Shown in pieces: positions 7,406 to 12,055 of a DNA stretch of 12,055 nucleotides. The first letter of the stretch is position 1. The number at the start of each line of letters is the position of its first letter. The position numbers were made by a program, and so were the translations under genes. The DNA comes from DASQDT01 sp036380435. GTDB taxonomy: Bacteria; Acidobacteriota; Blastocatellia; Pyrinomonadales; Pyrinomonadaceae. The DNA lies in assembly GCA_036380435.1 (NCBI GenBank), contig DASVES010000390.1, positions 1-12,055 of the forward strand. The letters run 5' to 3'. The notes beneath the pieces were generated by a model that made no database searches, was not told where the DNA came from, and saw only the letters and a program-made list of their open reading frames with translations.

Positions 7406-7435
7406 ATTATAGGCCCGCACGGCGGGCGGCAGCAA
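7406..7435 (-). promoter_or_regulatory. panB: Predicted panB promoter with inverted repeat in its spacer
   Basis: On the minus strand TTGCTG (complement of 7430-7435) and a perfect TATAAT (complement of 7406-7411) are separated by 18 bp. The start point would be near 7399, giving a leader of roughly 35 nt to ATG 7362. The spacer contains a perfect inverted repeat, GCCCGC (7413-7418) and GCGGGC (7422-7427), with 3 bp between. The -35 is poor, and the long GC-rich spacer might need an activator or be a repressor site. Confidence 0.55.
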
Positions 7436-7442
7436 GAAGAAA

Positions 7443-7470
7443 GGGATGAGGGCGGAAGGTGGAAAGGAGT
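7443..7470. repeat. Degenerate purine-rich heptad array upstream of panB
   Basis: Four consecutive 7-mers in register, GGGATGA, GGGCGGA, AGGTGGA and AAGGAGT, just upstream of the panB -35 box. The first unit equals the unit of the 3185-3252 array. The others have drifted but keep the purine-rich pattern. No inverted arm is visible. Confidence 0.5.
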
Positions 7471-7474
7471 ACGC

Positions 7475-7564
7475 ACAGTAGCGCGAGCGGTAGCGAGTGG
7501 GTCTGTTCACGCGAGACAAGCCATTAGCGCAGCCGCACCCGCTCGCTACCGCTCGCGGTACTGT
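7475..7564. repeat. 28-bp inverted repeat, REPIN-like, between folK and panB
   Basis: Arm 7475-7502 matches the complement of 7537-7564 at 26 of 28 positions, around a 34-nt loop. Each arm itself contains two similar decamers in tandem (GCGAGCGGTA then GCGAGTGGGT). The element begins 2 bp after the folK stop (7567-7569) and could end folK transcription. Its size and two-arm form resemble REP doublets (REPINs) moved by RAYT transposases, but no RAYT gene is in the window and I see no second copy here. Confidence 0.85.
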
Positions 7565-7566
7565 CG

Positions 7567-8115
7567 TTAAATCAATCCCGTCGGTTGCCAGCGCCCGACC
7601 GCGGCGTTGTCGTCCACGGCGGCGAGGAGTTGGGCGAAAGTCTGGTGGAGGGCGGGATGTGTTCCTTCGGGGATGAGTTCGGCGAGGGGGGCGAGGACGA
7701 AGCGGCGGAGGTGGAGGCGCGGGTGTGGGAGGATGAGGAGGTCGGTCTGCTGTTCGTGGTCGCCGTAGAGCAGGAGATCGAGGTCGAGCGTGCGCGGGCC
7801 GTGCGCCACTTCGCGCGTGCGCCCGGCGGCGTGCTCGATGCGAAGCAGGCGCGCGAGCAGTTGCTCAGGCGTCGGGAGAGGGCCGGAGAGTTCGGCGACC
7901 ATGTTGAGGAAAGCGGGCTGCCCCGTCACGCCCACCGGCTCGGTCTCGTAGACGCAGGAGAGGCGCGCGACTCGCAGGCCGGAGGCCAACATCCCGCGCA
8001 CGCCGAGCAGGAGGTTGCCGGCGCGGTCTCCGAGGTTCGAGCCGAGGCCGACGTAGGCGGTCAAGTCCTTCTCAACTTCTTCGTTCATAAACTGAACTGC
8101 GGCGTCTTCACTCAT
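7567..8115 (-). CDS. folK: 2-amino-4-hydroxy-6-hydroxymethyldihydropteridine pyrophosphokinase (HPPK)
   Basis: A single-domain HPPK, 182 residues from ATG 8115, which transfers pyrophosphate from ATP to 6-hydroxymethyl-dihydropterin in folate synthesis. Motifs: YVGLGSNLGDR at 21-31, VYETEPVG at 55-62, QPAFLN at 66-71, and GPRTLDLDLLLYG at 106-118 with metal ligands Asp111 and Asp113, then HPRLHLRRFVLAPL at 131-144. No DHNA aldolase or DHPS domain is fused. The start is uncertain. ATG 8115 and ATG 8088 both lack a clear Shine-Dalgarno, and a TTG at 8136 would overlap the DinB stop as TTGA. The family usually starts close to the YVGLGSN strand, which favours 8088 or 8115. It is downstream of, and probably cotranscribed with, the DinB gene. 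panB, which needs a folate cofactor, follows. Confidence 0.94.
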   Translation of the reverse strand: MSEDAAVQFMNEEVEKDLTAYVGLGSNLGDRAGNLLLGVRGMLASGLRVARLSCVYETEPVGVTGQPAFLNMVAELSGPLPTPEQLLARLLRIEHAAGRTREVAHGPRTLDLDLLLYGDHEQQTDLLILPHPRLHLRRFVLAPLAELIPEGTHPALHQTFAQLLAAVDDNAAVGRWQPTGLI

Positions 8116-8132
8116 ACTCCGCGACGCGGCAT

Positions 8133-8693
8133 TCAACGCTCGCCGTCGAACTGCTCCTTCATCTCCGCGTTGAAAGTTTCGGAGGCGCCGCGCGCGATGC
8201 TCAGCGTCTTCCAGTCTTTCGAGCGGAGGTGCTTGGCGAGGAAGATGATCTGGCCGGTGTGCTGGCCGTAATGCGTGAGCTGGCGGTTGACGGCCTCGAC
8301 GACCGTGTAAGGCTCACCGCGGAGGCGAACCTTGCGGAGCAGGTCGGCCGGCGAGAGCGAGCCGAGGGAGTCGAAGAGGATGGCCCAGCCATGCTCCCAT
8401 GCTTCGTGGATGGAGGCGCGCGTGTCGCCGGGGGCGAGGGCGAACTCGAAGTCGCGGCGGCGGTCGGGCTTTTCGCCGTCGGTCGTCAGGAAGTCTGACC
8501 AGCGGGAGCGCAGGTTGCCGGCCATGTGCTTGACGACGAGGGCGAGGCTGTTCGACTCGTCGTCTATCTGCCGAAAGAATTCGTCGTCGCCCACCTGCGC
8601 CAGCGCCTTCTCGGCGAGACTCTTAAGCTCGCGGAAATTGCGGAGGGCGTTTTCGAGATAGTGTGCGGCGAGTGTGTCGTCCATGCCGGGCAT
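8133..8693 (-). CDS. DinB-superfamily protein, DUF1572 type
   Basis: A 186-residue all-helical protein of the DinB/YfiT-like four-helix bundle superfamily, closest by eye to DUF1572. The candidate metal triad is His56 (in VKHMAGNLRSRW), His141 and His145 (HYGQH). The stretch FLTTDGEKPDRRRDFEF at 68-84 is characteristic of DUF1572. Related proteins include metal-dependent thiol transferases (bacillithiol or mycothiol S-transferases), but no substrate can be assigned here. Start 8693 (or in-frame ATG 8684) lies directly after a TATACT box, so the mRNA may be leaderless. The gene is divergent from the permease at 8714, and its end overlaps the longest possible folK frame by 4 bp, suggesting the two are cotranscribed. 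Confidence 0.85.
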   Translation of the reverse strand: MPGMDDTLAAHYLENALRNFRELKSLAEKALAQVGDDEFFRQIDDESNSLALVVKHMAGNLRSRWSDFLTTDGEKPDRRRDFEFALAPGDTRASIHEAWEHGWAILFDSLGSLSPADLLRKVRLRGEPYTVVEAVNRQLTHYGQHTGQIIFLAKHLRSKDWKTLSIARGASETFNAEMKEQFDGER

Positions 8694-8713
8694 TTTAGTA
8701 TAAGCTGCAAACC
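8694..8713. promoter_or_regulatory. 20-bp divergent intergenic region with overlapping -10 boxes
   Basis: Only 20 bp separate the two start codons. On the minus strand TATACT (complement of 8697-8702) ends 3 nt before the DinB ATG. On the plus strand TATAAG (8699-8704) or TAGTAT lies about 10 nt before the permease ATG. Both transcripts would start at or just before their ATG. No convincing -35 is seen for either, and neither gene has a Shine-Dalgarno. Confidence 0.45.
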
Positions 8714-10411
8714 ATGTCTCAACTGGGCGCGCTCGTTTGGCTGAAGTGGCGTCTGTTCCGCAACTCGATGCGCTCGCGCAAGGCCGTCGCGGGGCGGCTG
8801 GCGTCGTCGCTGGCGACGCTGGCGGCGCTCGTCTTCTCGCTCTCGGTCGCCGCGGGGCTGGGAGCGGCCGCCTACTTCGTCTCGTCGCCGGAGGCGCTCG
8901 AGGACCCGGAGTTGTCGAGACTCACGGGCGGCGCCTTCGTCTTCTTCTTCTTCGCGCTGACGTTCATCTATCTGATGTGGGCCGTCGTGCCGCTGGGGCT
9001 GGAGGGCGGGAGCCGGTTCGAGCCGCGGCGGATGCTGCTCTACCCCATCTCGCTCGGGAAACTCTTCGCGGTCGATTTCCTGAGCGAGCTGACGAACCTC
9101 TCGTCGGTCTTCGCCGTCCCCGTGGTGGGGGCGATCTGTCTGGGGGCGGGGCTGGCGCGGGGCGCGACGGCGCGCGCGTTGGGGCTGGCGGCGCTGGCGC
9201 TCGTCTTCGGCGTCGTGCTCTCGAAGCTGTGCTCGACGTTCGTCGGCTCGCTGATGGCGGGGAGGCGGACGCGTGGCGAGGCGTTGCTGGCAATCATGGG
9301 CGCGGTGCTCGGTCTGTCGGGCGTGTTGATGGGGCAGTTGATCGAGAGCTACACGCGCTACGCCGCGCGCTACGAGGGCGCTCTGCGGGGTTTGCGTTGG
9401 ACGCCGGCGGGGGCGCTCTCCGTGGGGCTGACCGACGGGTTGGCGGCAGGCAGTGGAGACGCGGCTTACTTCCAGGCGGCGGCGACGCTGGCGGTCTACA
9501 CGGCGGCGGCGGTCGTCCTCACCTACATGATCGCGCGGCGCACGGCCCTCGGCGTGGGCGGCGCGAAGAAGAGCGCGGCCCGTCAGGCCGCGGCGGGAAG
9601 GGCGGCGGCCGCTAACGGGGGCGGCTGGGAGTTGCCGTGGATGTCGGCGGAGCTGTCGGCCGTCGTGGAGAAGGAGTTGCGCTACGCTCTGCGTAACGCG
9701 CAGTTGCGCGGCCTTGCCCTGATGGCCGTGTCGCTGACGGTCGTGATGAGGCTGGCGTCGGGCCGGGGGAGCATGGGGCGTTTGTGGCCGGGCGCGAGCG
9801 AGTACACCGAAGGGATGCAGATGACCTACGGCGTGCTCTATGTCTTCCTGATGGTCTCGGCGCTGACCACGAATCTCTTCGGCTACGAGGGCGCGGGGAT
9901 GAGAACTTACGTGCTCGCGCCCGTGGAGCGGCGGGTGATTCTGCTGGGGAAGAATCTGGCGATGACGCTCATCATCGTCGTGCTCGCAACCGTCTCGGTC
10001 GCGGCCAACGCCATCTTCTTCCGCGACCTCTCGTGGCTGGCGCTTTTGGCGACGGCGCTCTCCTCCGTCACCTTCGCCTCCCTCTTCGCGCTGGGCGGCA
10101 ACTGGCTCTCGATCAACTTCCCGAAGCGCATCGACATCGGTCGCCGGATGAACCGCTCGGGCGTGGCGGGGCTGCTGATTCTGCCGCTCATCGTGGTGCT
10201 CGCGGCGCCGCCCGCGGCGGCCTCGCTCGCCGGCTGGGGCGCGGGAAGCGTCGTCTTGAGGTATGTTATACTCGCGCTGTTCGCGCTCGCGTCGCTTGCC
10301 CTCTACAGTGTCGTCGTCAGGCGGCAGGCGCGCCGCTACTCGGAGCGCGAGGTTGAAATCATGGAGGCCGTGACGGGTCGCGACGACGACTCCGGCCAGG
10401 TCATGAGCTGA
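8714..10411 (+). CDS. ABC-2 type transporter permease, 12 predicted TM segments
   Basis: A 565-residue integral membrane protein with about twelve hydrophobic segments: near 31-54, 73-95, 128-148, 155-178, 190-210, 253-273, 333-348, 370-390, 413-436, 439-462, 483-505 and 513-535. A polar Ala/Lys/Gly loop at 280-310 divides it into two six-TM halves. The second half opens with VVEKELRYALRNAQ, typical of ABC-2 exporter permeases and related to the amphipathic N-terminus (WLKWRLFRNSMR) of the first half. This points to an internally duplicated exporter subunit. It would work with a separate ATPase, which is not adjacent: upstream is the divergent DinB gene and downstream an unrelated gene. The substrate is unknown. 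The start at 8714 fits the cytoplasmic amphipathic N-terminus, though no Shine-Dalgarno is present. A G/C-rich hairpin follows the stop. Confidence 0.87.
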   Translation: MSQLGALVWLKWRLFRNSMRSRKAVAGRLASSLATLAALVFSLSVAAGLGAAAYFVSSPEALEDPELSRLTGGAFVFFFFALTFIYLMWAVVPLGLEGGSRFEPRRMLLYPISLGKLFAVDFLSELTNLSSVFAVPVVGAICLGAGLARGATARALGLAALALVFGVVLSKLCSTFVGSLMAGRRTRGEALLAIMGAVLGLSGVLMGQLIESYTRYAARYEGALRGLRWTPAGALSVGLTDGLAAGSGDAAYFQAAATLAVYTAAAVVLTYMIARRTALGVGGAKKSAARQAAAGRAAAANGGGWELPWMSAELSAVVEKELRYALRNAQLRGLALMAVSLTVVMRLASGRGSMGRLWPGASEYTEGMQMTYGVLYVFLMVSALTTNLFGYEGAGMRTYVLAPVERRVILLGKNLAMTLIIVVLATVSVAANAIFFRDLSWLALLATALSSVTFASLFALGGNWLSINFPKRIDIGRRMNRSGVAGLLILPLIVVLAAPPAAASLAGWGAGSVVLRYVILALFALASLALYSVVVRRQARRYSEREVEIMEAVTGRDDDSGQVMS

Positions 10412-10417
10412 CGCGGA

Positions 10418-10441
10418 GGGCGCGCGCGCAACCGTGCGCCC
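10418..10441 (+). terminator. Weak hairpin after the permease gene
   Basis: GGGCGCGC (10418-10425) pairs with GTGCGCCC (10434-10441) through 8 bp including one G-T, with an 8-nt loop, 7 nt after the stop. A second stem GGCGCT / AGCGCC lies at 10467-10488. Neither has a T-tract, so termination is uncertain. No clear promoter is seen for the next gene in the rest of this 116-bp gap. Confidence 0.35.
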
Positions 10442-10527
10442 GGCCCGACGCGTTTACAAATCCAGAGGCGCTGACCGACTCAAGCGCCCGGGCGGGTTCC
10501 CTACAGCGAAGCCCCGTCCAGACACAA

Positions 10528-11895
10528 ATGGCTCGCAGAAAATACAATCGTAACCAGCGGCACGCCCCCGCCACCGACCGCTCTTTTCAGGAGTACGTTT
10601 TCTCCGTCCCCGCGCAGCAGACCTCGCGCACGGAGCTGATGCGGCTCGTGCGCGGCGGCGAAGACTCCTTCCTCGAACTCAAAGTAAAACTCTCGAACCC
10701 CGAGCGCATCGCGCAGGGCATCGTCGCGCTCGCCAACACGGGCGGCGGCGTGATCGTCTTCGGCGTCAACGACAACATGGGGGTCGAAGGCGTGGACGAC
10801 GCCGAGGCCGTGCGCGACGAACTCGTCCGCCTCTGCCGCGAGGAGGCCGTCCCCGCGCTCATGCCCTACATCGACATCGTCTCGTTCGACAGCGGCCGGC
10901 GCGTCGTCGCCATCGAGGTGGAGGGCAAGCGCCGCCCCTACCGCACGCGCGACGGGCGCTTCTTCCTGCGTGTCGGGGCGGAGAAGCGCGAGGCCACACG
11001 CGAGGAGCTGTCCGAGCTTCTGGACGAAGCGCGTCCGCTCGGGCACGAGAACCTGATGGCCGTCGGCGCGCGCGTCGAAGACATCGACGAGTCGCTGCTG
11101 TGGAGTTTCGTGCGCGAGTTCGACGGCGACACTGCGCCGGGCCGCACGCTCTCCGCGCAGGGCTATCCCGTGGGTGAGGTTTTAGAGCGCGACCTGCTTT
11201 TGGGGGCGGGCGTCGGCGACGGGTTGGGGGCGGCCGGGGCCGAGGTCGTGCCGACGGTGGCGGGCCTGCTGCTCTTCGGACGCGACGAGCGCGTGTCGGC
11301 GCTGCTCCCGCGCTCGGTGTTGACGGCCACGCGCTACGCGGGCGACAACGCGCAGGCGCCGAAGGTCGAGACGGTTGAACTCGCCGGCAACCTCCACACG
11401 CTCTTCGAGTCGGCGCTGCGCTTCGTCGAACGCTACTGCGACCTCTGGGACACGCGCCCGCGCGCGTTCTCCGGCCGGGCCACGGAGGACGCGGCGGCGG
11501 CGTCGGCCGAAGCGGAGTCGGACGCGCCCGTCGCCGCGCGCGCCAACTATCATCGCGGCTCGGTGCGCGAGGCGCTCGCCAACGCGCTCGCGCACCGCGA
11601 CCTCGCGCTGCGCGACGTGACGACGCGTCTCAACGTCTTCGACCGTTCCGTCGAGCTGGTCAACCCGCGCCGCGCCGCCGGCTTCACGCCCGCCATGCAG
11701 AGGGCCTTGCGCTACGGCGTGCCGCAACGTCTGAACCCGCAGCTCGCGGCCCTCTTCGCCAGCCCCGCCTACGGCCTCGGGCTTGCGCCCGGCGGACTGC
11801 CCGCGCTGCTGCGCGACTCCCGCCTCTTCTCGGGCCGCAAGACCGAGATACACCTCTTCAACGACGAGTTTCGCCTGCGCCTCCACGGCGCCTGA
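10528..11895 (+). CDS. Schlafen AlbA_2 / HATPase_c_4 domain protein
   Basis: A 455-residue protein of the family often annotated as a putative transcriptional regulator or RecG-like helicase-related ATP-binding protein. Residues about 44-165 are a Schlafen AlbA_2 domain, recognised by GGEDSFLELKVKL (43-55), IAQGIVALANTGGGVIVFGV (61-80) and FFLRVGAEKREATREEL (145-161). The C-terminal half resembles HATPase_c_4: an N-box VREALANALAHRD at 346-358 (Glu348, Asn352, His356, Asp358), RSVELVNPR at 373-381 and a Gly-rich YGLGLAPGG at 415-423. An Ala/Glu/Ser-rich stretch at about 317-338 is inserted before the N-box. Some relatives sit in phage-defence or mobile regions, others are chromosomal regulators, and the function here is unassigned. 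There is no Shine-Dalgarno before ATG 10528. A heptad repeat and a terminator follow the stop. Confidence 0.85.
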   Translation: MARRKYNRNQRHAPATDRSFQEYVFSVPAQQTSRTELMRLVRGGEDSFLELKVKLSNPERIAQGIVALANTGGGVIVFGVNDNMGVEGVDDAEAVRDELVRLCREEAVPALMPYIDIVSFDSGRRVVAIEVEGKRRPYRTRDGRFFLRVGAEKREATREELSELLDEARPLGHENLMAVGARVEDIDESLLWSFVREFDGDTAPGRTLSAQGYPVGEVLERDLLLGAGVGDGLGAAGAEVVPTVAGLLLFGRDERVSALLPRSVLTATRYAGDNAQAPKVETVELAGNLHTLFESALRFVERYCDLWDTRPRAFSGRATEDAAAASAEAESDAPVAARANYHRGSVREALANALAHRDLALRDVTTRLNVFDRSVELVNPRRAAGFTPAMQRALRYGVPQRLNPQLAALFASPAYGLGLAPGGLPALLRDSRLFSGRKTEIHLFNDEFRLRLHGA

Positions 11896-11937
11896 GAAGA
11901 CAGTGAGCAGTAAGCAGTAAGCTGTAAGCAGTCAAGA
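11896..11937 (+). repeat. Heptad array GTAAGCA after the AlbA_2 gene (single arm)
   Basis: Six consecutive 7-mers start right after the TGA stop (11893-11895): GAAGACA, GTGAGCA, GTAAGCA, GTAAGCT, GTAAGCA, GTCAAGA. The central four are clear copies, the outer two degenerate. No complementary arm follows; instead a separate GC-rich hairpin begins 5 bp later. Confidence 0.8.
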
Positions 11938-11942
11938 CAAGT

Positions 11943-11980
11943 AAGGCCGGCCGGAGCATCATGCACCGGGCGGCCTTCTT
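11943..11980 (+). terminator. Stacked hairpin terminator after the AlbA_2 gene
   Basis: AAGGCCG (11943-11949) pairs with CGGCCTT (11971-11977). Inside it CCGG (11951-11954) pairs with CCGG (11966-11969), and GC pairs further in around CATCATG. It is followed by CTTCTTGGTT, a mixed T-rich tail, so it is a plausible intrinsic terminator for the plus-strand gene. Confidence 0.65.
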
Positions 11981-12055
11981 GGTTATCCGGCGGCATTTTA
12001 GTCTTCTGAAAATGGATAAAGTCGAGTTGCGCGGTCGAAATAATTTGCGTTGACA
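11981..12055. other. Right-edge intergenic stretch with possible -35 box
   Basis: No gene is visible. A 6-bp stem CATTTT (11994-11999) / AAAATG (12009-12014) with a 9-nt loop is present. The window ends exactly in TTGACA (12050-12055), a perfect -35 hexamer, in an AT-richer context. The matching -10 would lie beyond the edge, so this is only a hint of a downstream plus-strand promoter. Confidence 0.35.

Noticed and set aside
7363..7476. A 38-residue N-terminal extension of PanB
   Set aside because: It would start upstream of the predicted promoter and decode a degenerate repeat; the family N-terminus fits ATG 7362.
8689..12003. Shared GGCATTTTAGT at the DinB start and near 11992
   Set aside because: Only 11 bases match, partly start-codon context, with no further similarity. 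Chance is likely.

Overview
This is a GC-rich bacterial window with ten recognisable protein genes and no rRNA, tRNA, CRISPR array or transposase gene. The organism is most likely a soil Acidobacteriota, perhaps class Blastocatellia. I infer this from the mix of Hanks-type kinases with PEGA tails, a DUF1572/DinB protein, ABC-2 permease style and 7-bp repeat arrays between genes. The placement is a judgement from experience, not a computed one.

Layout. Positions 1-4953, all on the minus strand, form a protein-phosphorylation module. In order of transcription it runs: FHA-TM-trypsin-like protease (4953 to 3253), Ser/Thr kinase with one TM and a periplasmic PEGA domain (3179 to 1899), PP2C phosphatase (1792 to 935), and a second Ser/Thr kinase (938 to beyond the left edge). 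The last two overlap by 4 bp (ATGA). The kinases would phosphorylate Thr/Ser, the phosphatase would reverse it, and the FHA domain would read phosphothreonine and could pass the signal to a periplasmic protease. A perfect TATAAT box at 5312-5317 suggests the module starts about 350 nt upstream of the FHA gene, with a hairpin-rich leader.

Positions 5481-8693, also minus strand, carry vitamin biosynthesis genes: a DinB/DUF1572 protein, folK (folate), panB and panC (pantothenate). panB has its own promoter, again with TATAAT. A 28-bp inverted repeat resembling a REPIN lies between folK and panB.

Positions 8714-11895, plus strand, carry a 12-TM ABC-2 type permease, divergent from the DinB gene with only 20 bp between start codons, and a Schlafen AlbA_2/HATPase protein. 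The latter is followed by a heptad repeat and a hairpin terminator. The last 75 bases hold no gene but end in TTGACA, a possible -35 box cut by the edge.

The most unusual signal is a set of intergenic arrays that all have a 7-bp period but different unit sequences (GTGATAA, GGGATGA, GGAGTCA/GAAGTCA, GTAAGCA, and a decayed purine-rich one). Three are paired as inverted arms that form 21-36 bp hairpins. Four start at, or within a few bases of, a stop codon, and two occupy the space where the next gene's Shine-Dalgarno should be.
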